From positions 19,319,501 through 19,383,500 of the forward strand of contig OX365944.1 in NCBI GenBank assembly GCA_947247005.1: a stretch of 64,000 bases of DNA, read 5' to 3'. The DNA comes from Spisula solida (taxonomy: Eukaryota; Mollusca; Bivalvia; Venerida; Mactridae). Both the position numbers and the translations under genes were made by a program. The notes under the pieces were generated by a model that was given only the letters and a program-made list of their open reading frames with translations, did no database searches and was not told the DNA's origin. Position 1 is the stretch's first letter; each line of letters begins with the position of its first letter. Positions 1-11,224 of the stretch are shown one piece after another.

Positions 1-1864
1 AAGCTCAAAGTGTAATGTGTCTGTCTTAATGCATCGAATGAAATGATTTTCGAATTCCGTGCTTTTTTAATCTTCAACTTCGATCGAAATATTTAACACA
101 TCATTGCTTTCTCAAAATGTAATGTTATAATATAGAAATTGTAGAAAGTGCTTGATTAACGTACAGATCAAGTAGGTTAGAAAACCGAAAATGATGTTTA
201 CCGACTCATCAACATCCGTTATTTGAATACAATAACAATAAACGCTTCTTTAAAATGGGCTAGACAATGAATTACAAACAAGGAAACATGTTGTTTACCT
301 ATTCACCGCGTTCTAAATTAACCATTATTAGTTAATACTTATTGATTTTAGGTCGATTGTGAAACAAGGTTTTCAACATATATAAACCATCTCTACACCT
401 CATGCAAGCAGGTTAGTAAAACAATGCAGTCTTTTAAAGAATGTGGGAAGGTCGGACTTGGTGTTTTTAAATCACAAGTTACTATATTCTTGTTGAACTT
501 TTAACAAGGTTTATGTAGACAGACAGTGGGACATTAACACACACACACCTTTATTTGTTTTGGCCTTAGGAACCAAGTTGAATGTTTCGTCAATAAAATC
601 AAAGGATCATAGTACAAGAAATTGCAATTTCACAGTCCATTGGTCCACGTTGAAGTGTGTTTCTATGTACTAATGTCTAACATGCATGCAAACATCGGCG
701 CAACTGTTAAAACTGCGGCTTTGAAGTGTATGGTAATTTGCTACTATATGACGTCCTTGCCAATTCTGTGACATCATATGTTGTGTTTTGATCAGGAAAT
801 ACGATTTAGTATAATTTTGTATACTAGTACATTGTAGTAAGCTGACTGAGTTGCAGATTTCATTTTATATTTTGCAAAAGATAGACCATAATGTGTTCTA
901 AGTGTACTTCGATTTTACAAACACCCGACTGAAATGCCAATTCCGGTAGTTTCCGTAGACAAGAACCTAAAAATTCGTAAACGATTTTAATTAGTGGTTA
1001 TTTTCAAATAGATGAGTGGAATTCGCCAAATCGTATAATTGCTACATACGTAAATGAAGTTCAAACGTTTTAATAAAAGATTGCTAAAGATATGATTGAC
1101 GTATTTATAACAGAAGTTGTGGTTTTTACGGAACACCGGGTAACCTTTGAAGTTCACTGGCTTCACACACGTGTTGGGTTCTAACAGGTGTCAACATGGT
1201 AGGGGCTGGATCACCAATGGTTTGGTATGTGTTATTATCTGACTATCATTACCATTATTGAATGGGATTGATTTCATTACGCAAACGTGTGATACATCGA
1301 AATTTCCGCTCCTTTATTTAAATTCGAACCGATTCGTTCCACCATCACACCAATCACATGCGATATAGATCTATATTCAATGATTTCAGTGTAAAAATAG
1401 ACACTTAAATGTCAGTGTAATGGTGCCTTTCTTTTAGAATTATTTCCCTACACGCGTACCTTTTCACAGTGTATAAACGAGTCAACTGCCGGTTATCGCA
1501 ATAAGGCATACACGTTGAATTATATAGTCTTCTAATAAGCCATACAGTGATCGGAAATCGCACATGATATTGCTCACAAAAAGTCAAATAAGTTGAACTG
1601 TATATTATCCCAATAAGTCATACAGTGATTTGGTTTATACGATGTGCTATTTGAACTTGAACTTTGAACTATGGAAACACTTACACTTCAACCAACAGAA
1701 TAAAGGAATTAACGACAACAATTAAATATTACGACAACTTCATTAAACGTATCACAAACAGCGGTAAAAGACACCAAAAACAACAAAGGGAACAGTGAGA
1801 ATAATCAACAAAGAAGCAATTTAGCAAAGACAATAGTGATCGATGTTTGAATACAGGGTTACCA
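1..1864. other. AT-rich intergenic DNA, no gene seen
   Basis: No ORF here has motif content or exon-like flanks that I can support. The sequence is AT-rich and holds only short low-complexity stretches, such as a CA run near 539-547. I see no tandem array or paired inverted repeat. Confidence 0.6.
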
Positions 1865-1960
1865 GTCTCCTATGGCTGAGTGGTTGAGACATCTACCCCA
1901 AGAACGAAATACCACCCGAGCGATAAGCGTATGTTCAAATACCCGCTGTGATACCTGCTT
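1865..1960 (+). repeat. tRNA-like (Ser/Leu-type) degenerate SINE head or tRNA pseudogene
   Basis: A strong Pol III A-box-like stretch (tggctgagtggttgag, 1873-1888) is followed about 45 bp later by a weak B-box-like stretch (atgttcaaatacc). The larger spacing suggests a tRNA with a long variable arm. I could not find a paired acceptor stem, so this is probably a decayed SINE head rather than a working tRNA gene. Confidence 0.35.
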
Positions 1961-3438
1961 CATTTTAATATAGCCGGTTGGTACGCCCTTAGCTAGTTAA
2001 ATAACGGTTTAAACATGTTTGGTACCTAAGATAAATGGAAATGAGGAAATGAGTTCAGAAGCACAAGGAAGTTCTCACATGAACCAATGTGTCTGTTCTT
2101 TTAAATATAGTATGCCACTTCAATAAACAAACGTTTACAAATCACTAACAACAAACAACATCAACTTAAATATCAACTATGGCAACCAGAGGACTAACAA
2201 CAACACTATTAATGACAAGAATAATCAACAATAAGGAAAGTGAAGACTAAACAACAATAGCAACACTACTAATGAATGACGCAATATTATAAATACTAAA
2301 CCATCACTATAACACTATTGTGAATGTGATATAGCAACATAATATCATAAAACAAATACTTGTACATATTACAATACATTGATGGGTATACCGACCGGAA
2401 AAAGAAACGTACACTTAACATAAGATATTTGTAAAACAGGTATGCTCCCATGGCAGCCCAATGGTCAGAAATGGTAAATGCCACAAAGACCTTGACCTTT
2501 GACCTACTGACCCCAAAATCAATGTAGGGAAACGATGTAGGGAAATCAAACCCCTGACGCAGTGATCTCCCCTTACAGAGGGGTAGGATATCTCCCAAAC
2601 ACCTACCCATAGCCATGCAGGGTCTAGTTAACACGAAAGCAAACATTTTCAGGAAACATGATCGATACAAATATCATACAATCTGTAGAGTATGTTTGTT
2701 TATTTGGGGTTAAAGCCGTATCTCAACAAGTTTTCAGACATATGCGATTCACCTATAACGAGTTTACATGGGCTGTATTCTATTCGGAACTTATTCATAT
2801 TCTTGCAGAAGGAACCAGCAACTTCTCCGCACGAGGAGGAAACTTGACATCATTGTAAAAGTTTTATTGAATGGTATATAATCAAAGTAATATTCAAGAA
2901 GAAACTTTATTACGCCAAACGAGTAGAGTTCAATGAAGGCTACCAACATGAAAAGGTGTTACGTTTCTTTGTCTGTGAGTATAAAGTACTATGTGAACAA
3001 CATATTGTGTTAATTAACACGTGAAGAAAAAAACACATCCCTCATCAATTCCTGTGGTTATCTGTAATATGTCATCTAGTACAAAGATAAGAACACAATT
3101 ACAGAGATAATCTTATACTTATACTGATTACTGACGATTGAAAACAGTATGTCTGTGTAAATACTGAACCACACTACTTAATAAAAGGGGCATATGTGTA
3201 CTTAATCACTTAATAAATTTCTCATCTGATAATTGCTTCCCATATTGTCTCACTTTTGACCCGATGGTACGAAATTTTACACGAAAATATAATATACATG
3301 TATATGTTATAATCCATGACACTTTGGTATAAGAATAGAACCGGGCCCTAGTCCGTGAGCAGACCTTGTATCAAGGGGAAGATTCCTGTAATTTCTCAGA
3401 TTTGGTATAAAGTAGCGTCTCTTTGCGATTTGAACATA
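1961..3438. other. Intergenic DNA with a nuclear-receptor-like repeat at 2490-2512
   Basis: No supported gene. The minus-strand open frame at 2296-2670 and the plus-strand frame at 2658-2858 show no recognisable domain. At 2493-2505 the plus strand reads tgacctttgacct, which is a perfect AGGTCA-n-AGGTCA direct repeat on the minus strand. It sits in a longer gacctt-gacctt-gacct stretch of a kind I associate with dispersed mollusc repeats. Confidence 0.5.
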
Positions 3439-4773
3439 CGAGGGTTGTTCAAATTGGAATGCAAGTGAAGCTATATCTTTCTTGTATCAATAATCTTTTA
3501 AGAATAGTGAGCTGTATATCAAAGAACATTGAATTAGCTTTAAATTGATACCTCACATTTTAAAATCCGTTGAGTGTAGCTGTAACAACACGTCATTTAA
3601 CACTGTCTACTCGTGTATACTAATGCTTAAATTATTGGAAAAATGTCACTTTTTTCTGGCCAAATTCGGTCCTATTTAAGAATCGTTGTTTTTTTACTGC
3701 GGGAGCAAATACAATATTTTACATAACATGTTTGGTGAAATGGTGGTATGATATGTCTTTTTCATCAACTACTTGATAGTTTACGCACTTTAAAAGTGGT
3801 GTAATTTTAATTGGAAAGGAACCCCATGAACGCCATCCGAATACCGCAATATACTATAAAAGGGTTTCGAAAATCATATTTGTTTTGGAAACTGGTGGAA
3901 TATTTACAATTAGGCAAGTAGCTCAATGTGTTGGCACATCATTAGGAGCTATTCATACAATTATCAAACATATTAAAACAATTAGGACGATAAGTACACT
4001 TTGGATACCCCTATCTGCTTAGAGACGCCAGCACACATGCCCTTGCAAACTGTCCACAAAATAGTTGAAACCAGTTTCTAGATAAAAAAAAGTCGACCGT
4101 TTGCAAATGTAATGACCATAAACGAGACACGGGTTGATTTTTTCACCCATGCGACAGATCCTTAAACTAATATGGGCCAGCAAACACAGAACAAAAGTAT
4201 GCATTGCAAAACGCACCATGGGCGTCAGCAGAAATGTACACCTTTTTCTATATAAACCAAGTTTCTACCATTAAATTTGATGTATAAAATAGACAATGGG
4301 TAAATGCCAAGCTTGGAAAAGGAAAATTCCTTCAGAAATTGAAGAAATACTCCGACAATCGCTCTCAAAGCACATGTTTGAAGTATGACATGCTATTGCA
4401 GAGCAATGGGCCTCCACCTGCAGCAGCCATTAACGCGACTTTCTGAGAAGCGTGAAGGTTCTTGAGCTTTTCGACCATCCTGATTTGTCAAGCAATGTCC
4501 CTTGTGATCTTTATTTGTTTCAAACGACTCTTAAATTGCAATGTCGGAAGAAATATCAGATACGTTAAGATCTCGGTATGGCACGTGTCCAGTATATGCA
4601 CAGTGACCCTATGAATGATAATAAAATCGCATTTTAAATATGGAATATCTGAATGAAACTTCGCGTATATACCGGAGATGGATACTGCAATAGGATCAAA
4701 GGCTAGTTTCAATAGAATCTATTAAGGAAAAAAATGTATGGGCTTAGTTGCATTCCAATTTGAACAGCCCTCG
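3439..4773 (+). mobile_element. Decayed mariner-type (Tc1/mariner) DNA transposon
   Basis: The 1,335-bp length is typical of mariner. The ends are inverted repeats (cgagggttgttcaaattgga at the left, its near-complement closing at 4773) and TA flanks both sides. Three transposase landmarks remain, in order and spread over frames with stops. First is a helix-turn-helix segment near 3902-3975 (IRQVAQCVGTS...AIHTI), followed by a STLWIPL stretch that resembles the family's WVP linker. Second is a segment near 4109-4152 (MTINETR) at the first catalytic aspartate, where Asn replaces Asp. Third is HPDLSSNVPCDLYLF near 4470-4515 at the last catalytic Asp. In-frame stops and the D-to-N change mean that it encodes no active enzyme. 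Family membership is inferred from motif order and TIRs. Confidence 0.8.
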
Positions 4774-6629
4774 TATATGTAAAAGACTCAAGAGCAATAC
4801 TGCATACTGTTTAATTAATGTTAATTATACGTTTCATCAGAATGCGTACAGTAACCAGGACTAACAGTCTAGGAACTTCCTGATCACCCCTCGTGTACTA
4901 TTTGTAACATAAATAGACGAATACTATTACCTAGTCGGTAGCTAGACTAACGTAGTCAAAATGCTAGCAGAAATTATAGGAACCCTTCGTTATGTAACAT
5001 ATAGCAAAGACAAATGTATGAACCAAACAAAACACATTCCAAGAACTACGTTATTATGTACTGAAGTCAAATGCAAACAATGCTCATAAAACGCCAATGT
5101 TAACGGGGAAATATACGTGTGAACGGATGAAAAACGCAAGAAAATGATCATGCAACACTTGAAGATAATAATCATGATAATTTCCACGAAATACTGATGG
5201 CAAATGCTAAGATAAACTTATGAATCAACCACGAAACCACTAAAGATATAAATGCTTTAGAACAATCCACGAACTAATGTCAACTGTTGCAAACAAATGC
5301 TTGTCGACGAATGCTAGTGGACGATTGCTCAAACGACGACTTATATAATGCCTATGAAAAAATACAAGAGGACTCAAAACAGTCAAACAGATCTTCTGTA
5401 ACATTGACCCAGGCCAGGGCCACTACGTTACGAGTTGTAGCATTACTGCATAAAATTCAAATGCATTACAGATGCCTCAAGTATGCGATGTGCATAATTA
5501 TTGGAATTAATTACTTTTTTAATATTGTAAAAGTTTAGCTACTTCATATATAACTAAATCAATACTTTTATTCACATATATTGTGAAATCAGACTTGACA
5601 ATGTACACCCAATGACATCGATTACTATGTTATGTGTAACGAGCCAGCACTGACATCTTTAATAGTACATTGGGTTCCGCGGGACTAGAACTCTCCGACT
5701 CCTTAACTAAAATTATTGGTAAACAAGTTATTAAAACGTATTAATCACTATTGCTCAAGAATGACTTCTGAATTCGAAGGTCATGATCAAACTTCGCTCG
5801 AGGTGGGATTCCAACCCAAGAAGGCAGCTGATCAACTCCTCGAGCATCGCACCTCTTTGCATATACCCACCAAGATATAACACAACTTGAAATAATGTCC
5901 TAGGTGAAACTATTTGCCAGTAGCAAGAAAACGTTTATATAGATTACTCACTTACAGATAGTAAGTATATGAAGAGGCAATGAAACTCCTCTGAGATCGA
6001 AATCAGACACTTAATGTTACTGATAAGCCAATGGCTTGTGATAATTAAGTGTATGCATAGGTGAAATATGCGTACATTTAATGGTCCTCTGTATTTGAAG
6101 TAGAAAATTGGGGGATTATTTAAAAAACAACAAGACCCCCAATGTTCACTCAGGTTGGTTGATGTGTTGATGTTTATCTTTGTTGCTTGTGTTTTAAGTC
6201 AGTTTTCTTCACAGTGTAGTTTCATGTTAATACTTTTTCACAAATACTTAAAGAAAACTATGAATATAAAATTAAAGGTTACTATCATATGAATCTATAT
6301 AGATTGCAGTTGTTTATGGAATACTTCTTTAGAATATAGTTTAACCTCGGTAAGAACACCACCATTGTGACCATTTAAACTGATCTCAATATTGTGTTAG
6401 TCTTAAATTAAGATATTGAGGTTTACAATGAATAAACCAGTGAAAAGATACCTCGGTATTGCGGTCTTAATATTGAGGTGTCGATAAATGAGTGGTTTAA
6501 CTGTTACAAATAAAACAGTGGATTATTTAATAAGACTTTAAACACCTTACAGACAGACCAACTCGATACTAAGATCATCTTAAAATTTTGAACATAATTT
6601 AAGAATTCATTTCCACTCTTTTATTCAGT
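4774..6629. other. Intergenic DNA, small hairpins only
   Basis: No supported gene. Two small inverted repeats are visible: attggggg...cccccaat around 6107-6143 and cacttaat...attaagtg around 6008-6051. The 83-codon frame at 5287-5538 shows no domain or exon signals that I can defend. Confidence 0.5.
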
Positions 6630-6778
6630 GGCCTCCGTAGCTCAGTGGTTAGCGCGCTTGTCGTCTAATCTGGCGACCCGGGCTCAAATCCAGGTGAAGA
6701 CACACACATATATGCCCGCCATGTTTCAGCAGAAAGCTGACTGTTGGCAAATAAAGGTTATGCTCGATAGGTTGTTGT
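6630..6778 (+). repeat. tRNA-derived SINE, family 1, copy 1
   Basis: The head has an A-box-like tagctcagtggttagcgcgc and a B-box-like gggctcaaatcca (6680-6692). A body shared with the copy at 19.37 kb follows (atatgcccgccatgtttcag...aataaaggttatgct). The acceptor strands no longer pair well, so it is older or more mutated than copy 2. Confidence 0.75.
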
Positions 6779-7998
6779 TTAAAAAAGAAGTGATTTAGGC
6801 TTCATACAACCACAATGACACATACAAACTCAATACGATTGCATAGGTATACGAGAACCACACTAAACTGATACTTGTTCAAGCATATGCTCGGGCTCTC
6901 ATTGTAATGTGGTCAGACAATACCGCTTATCTGCTGTAAGATTACTCATGTCCATCACAGCTACCATCAGAAATGAGGTATCGATAATGATTAACACAAG
7001 TTATAAATACCCTCAACGATAAATACTGGTAGAGGTGACGGGGCCAATATGCCACATTGTCTATTTTGTCATCCATACATTTTACTAAAATGTGATTTTT
7101 GGCACACTATTTCGACAGATACATTTAACATTCTGTCATCAATTATTGGTCATTTGTAAAATTATCCTAATTCTTTGTTACTAGTCTATTTACTGGATGA
7201 TCGAAAAAAGGTCTTGGGAGAGATAATGTTTCCTTCTGGTACTTGGTGCTGCGAACGCATGTTTTATAGCAAGTTGAACCGAACGACCTATTACTTATAC
7301 CTGCAACCCATTATAAGAGTCAGGAATGGTAGGCCTACCCATCCCAGCTTAACATCTAATAACACGGTTTGTTTATAATGATAAGGTGTGTTGGTGCAAT
7401 GATGATGGTGAAGAATAATGCCAACGGGCGAATATGCAAGACATAATTAATCAACCAATTGTATTAAATACCATCTAACCTATTTGGCAAGCGATGTAAT
7501 ATATCGTAATGCGATGATGGTGTACAGACGGAACATTATCACACAGGCTATTAATCGACGGAAATGAGCCATGTGGATGTAATTACGGCCCGTTGTCCGG
7601 TTGACGACGTATGTGACCGGTGGCCGGTGACCGGTGACTAAAGGTTAGGAGGTGCATCTACAGATTGACTGCTTGTCTTACTGAAATAACACGTCATTGA
7701 TATATGATAGGATTCCGTGTGTACTCTGTAGTGCGTTTGCGGTCACGAAATAATGAAAATATTACCGATGATACTGTAAATCACACATTTTCGTGGGTAT
7801 TAAATTTCGTGGATTTTCATTTTTTTTTTAAATCGGGGTCGTAAATGCGTGGATTTCAGAAGATGAACCCGTAAACCAATGTCTGCATTTGAGTGGTCGG
7901 TTAATCATGGGGATTTGACTTAGTGGTGGAGTTCAACAACGAAATCAATGAAAATTCAACTCTCTCGAAAAGAATGATTGTATTGTATCATTAAGAAC
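6779..7998. other. Intergenic DNA with a short ccggtgac tandem repeat
   Basis: No gene is supported. Around 7613-7637 a 10-bp motif (gtgaccggtg / gccggtgacc) repeats about three times. Confidence 0.45.
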
Positions 7999-8235
7999 AT
8001 TTATCACATAACCTGCGGTCCAGGAGTGCCGTAAAGCCGTGCCGTAAATATCGTTCGGCACTCCCAGACTGTGCAATAAATATGTAAATGAGCTTGACGT
8101 GACGTTAGCCAATCCATGGACGTCAGGTTAATATCAACGTCGCCATGACGTCGCGCTAATTGTACCGCTGAATTTTGGCTGAAACTTATGCAGCGTACAT
8201 CAATAATGAGCGTGTTCTAAGGTTATGTGATAAAT
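7999..8235. mobile_element. Small TIR element (MITE-like)
   Basis: A 16-bp terminal inverted repeat bounds 237 bp: atttatcacataacct at 7999-8014 and aggttatgtgataaat at 8220-8235. Inside is a nested inverted repeat (ggagtgccg...cggcactcc, about 8026-8067). There is no coding capacity. The superfamily cannot be assigned from what is visible. Confidence 0.6.
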
Positions 8236-8249
8236 AGAATATTACATTC

Positions 8250-8362
8250 GTGCTCATTACATACGAGTTTTATTAAACTCGTCGACAAAAACAGTATGAC
8301 ACGAGGCTTCGTGTCATATCATTCTGTCCACTCGTTTAATAAAACTCGTATGTAATGAGCAC
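8250..8362. repeat. Large hairpin (about 28-bp arms)
   Basis: The arms gtgctcattacatacgagtt... (8250-8281) and its reverse complement (8331-8362) pair almost perfectly, with mismatches only at the loop-proximal end. The loop holds a second hairpin (atgacacga...tcgtgtcat). The right arm recurs at about 9638-9669 without the left arm, because a duplication starts inside the loop. Confidence 0.75.
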
Positions 8363-10900
8363 TCATGCAAGATCCTCTATGTACAAAATGTACCAGTAGG
8401 CTGAGATCTGGTTCTGTAATTACAGTTTAGTCATTACCAAAACAACATTGAACACGAGGATCAATCTCCTGAAAAAATCTCCACATGAGCACAGTCTCGA
8501 ATCTCAGATATAATAGTATTGCTCCCTGAGGATAAACAAGTACATTAAAATAGCTGATAATGGAATTAACAGAACGGTAATAGTACAACTACTAACTGGC
8601 TATTCTGATAACTTCTCCACTTGTAGAGGGCACGGTGACAGTCTATGTTACGTCTATGTGTTATAACATCAGCCTTGGAATCGAACCTGGAGCGTCCGAC
8701 AGTCAGTATAGCACTTAAACAAGTACCAACAAACTGCCTGGTCGGGTTGGCGCAGTATGAATTCGGTTATTGATGATGAGACGGTGGAAAACCACATTGA
8801 ACGTCCGGCCACTCTGTGGATCCATATAACGCTTCACTACTAAAACTGATATATAGGCCTAACAGCGTAGCTAAATGTTAGGGTCTGGTTTTAATGAGAT
8901 TGTTAATGGTGTAGAAGTGAACAAGTTCATTGAAATACAAGCGTCCAAGTTTTTTAAACAGAGACCAAACGAAACTTCAACACCAATAATGTAATGACCT
9001 TCACCCCATGGTTGTCGTAAAAAGTACCTTTCTGATACTGAATAACATTTAAATGACTAATTAGGCAAAACCATCGTCTTCTAATTATATTTGTGGTATA
9101 CCCGTTAGCTACAAAGTGTTTATTTTCCGCGAATATTTTCCCTGAAATTATTGCGAAATAATTGTTTTAGAAATTGGCGTCACTCAAAGAATGTAAGACG
9201 AACAACTCTAGGATGTTGTTGGGATATGGAGTACTGCTAAAACACCCACGCAAATAATTCAACTGTATGCATCATGTGTGAGGTATGCTGGAATAATACT
9301 GATAACTAACCGCTTAATGTTGTAGGTGTTAATACACGGTGGTTTGGAGGTAAAGGGCACAGTCTAGTCTTTCTTAAGCGACCAGTCACTGAGACATATA
9401 ATGAGACTGCTTTAGTAGTTGGTTGTTTGGAAGTAAAGGACACAGTCTAATCTATCTTAAGCGACCGGTCAACTGAGGCATCAAATGAGACTGCAGTTGG
9501 TTGTTTGGAAGTTAAGGACACAGACTAATCCATTTTAAGCAACCAGTCAACTGAGCCTTCAAATGACACTGCTTTAAGCAGTTGGTTGTTTGGAAGTAAA
9601 GGACACATTCTAACCTCATGTTAGAACATTTTGTCCACTCGTTTAATAAAACTCGTATGTAATGAACACTCATGCAATATCCTCTATGTACAAAATGTAC
9701 TAGTAGGCTGAGATCTGGTTCTGTAATTATAGTTTAGTCATTACCAAAACAACATTGAACACGAGGATCAATCTCCTGAAAAAATCTCCACATGAGCACA
9801 GTCTCGAATCTCAGATATAATAGTATTGCTCTCTGAGGATAAACATGTACATTAAAATAGTTGATAATGGAATTAACAGAACGGTAATAGTACAACTACA
9901 TTGTAGTACTAACTGGCTATTCTGATAACTTCTCCACTTATGGAGGACATGGTGACATTCTATATTACGTATATGTGTTATAACATCAGCCTTGGAATCG
10001 AACATGGAGCGTCCGACTGTCAGTATAGCGCTTAAACAAGTACCAACAAACTGCCTGATCTGGTTGGCGCATTATGAATTCGGTTATTCACTCTGTGGAT
10101 TAGGTTACCCATCGTGCAGAAGTGAAAACACTTCATTGAAATACAAGCGTCCAAGTGTTTACACTGATACCAAACGAAACTTCAACACCAATAATTCAAT
10201 GACCTTCACCCCATGGTTGTCGTAAAAAGTACCTTTCTGATACTGAATAACTTTCAAATGACTAATTAGGCAAAACCATCGTCTTCTAATTATATTTGTG
10301 TTATACCCGTAAGCTACAAAGTGTTTATTTTCCGCTAATATTTTCCCTGAAATTATTGCGAAATAATTGTTTTAGAAATTGGCGTCACTCAAAGAATGTA
10401 AGACGAACAACTCTAGGATGTTGTTGGGATATGAAGTACTGCTAAAACACCCACGCAAATAATTCTACTGTATGCATCATGTGTGAGGTATGCTGGAATC
10501 ATACTGATAACTAACCGCTTAATGTTGTAGGTGTTAATACACGGTGTTTTGGAAATAAAGGGCACAGTCTAGTCTACCTTAAACGACCAGTCACTGAGAC
10601 ATAAAATGAGACTGCTTTAAGTAGTTGGTTGTTTGGAAGTAAAGGGCACAGTCTAATCTATCTTAAGCGACCGGTCAACTGAGGCATCAAATGAGACTGC
10701 AGTTGGTTGTTTGGAAGTTAAGGACACAGACTAATCCATTTTAAGCAAGTAGTCATCTGAGCCTTCAAATGAGACCGCTTTAAGCAGTTGGTTGTTCGGA
10801 AGTTAAGGACACAGACTAATCCATTTTAAGCAACCAGTCAACTGAGCCTTCAAATGACACTGCTTTAAGCAGTTGGTTGTTTGGAAGTAAAGGACACATT
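8320..10900. repeat. 1.3-kb tandem segmental duplication
   Basis: Copy 1 (about 8320-9626) and copy 2 (about 9627-10900) align head to tail with an offset near 1,307 bp. Landmarks such as the ctcgtttaataaaactcgta arm, the agatctggttctgtaatta block and the ggcgtcactcaaagaatgta block recur in order. Copy 1 has about 100 bp near 8775-8880 that is missing or replaced in copy 2. No gene is supported in either copy. Confidence 0.8.
9340..9622. repeat. 85-bp minisatellite, short array
   Basis: About 3 units of an 85-bp repeat containing ggttgtttggaagtaaagga, a cacagtctaatctat block and atgagactgctttaagcagt. This is the same unit as the longer array at 10.55-11.22 kb, and it marks the end of copy 1 of the 1.3-kb duplication. 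Confidence 0.8.
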
Positions 10901-11224
10901 CTAACCTGCCTTAAGCGACCAGTCAACTGAGGCATTAAATGAGACTGCTTTAAACAGTTGTTTATTTGGAAGTAAAGGACACAGTCTAATCTATTTTAAG
11001 CAAGTAGTCATCTGAGCCTTCAAATGAGACCGCTTTAAGCAGTTGGTTGTTTGGAAGTAAAGGACACAGTCCAATCTATCTCAAGCAACCAGTCAACTGA
11101 GGTATCAAATGAGACTGCTTTATGCAGTTGGTTGTTTAGAAGTAAAGGACACAGTCCAATCTATCTCAAGCAACCAGTCAACTGAGGTATCAAATGAGAC
11201 TGCTTTAAGCAGTTAGTTGTTTAA
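10545..11224. repeat. 85-bp minisatellite, long array
   Basis: About 8 units of the same 85-bp repeat, with small indels in some units. The array is longer than its counterpart at 9.34-9.62 kb, so it expanded after the 1.3-kb duplication or contracted in the first copy. Confidence 0.85.

Noticed and set aside
2296..2670. 124-codon minus-strand ORF
   Set aside because: It overlaps a dispersed-looking repeat (the gacctt tract and a gacgcagtgatctcccc block also found near 29.74 kb), with no conserved motif.
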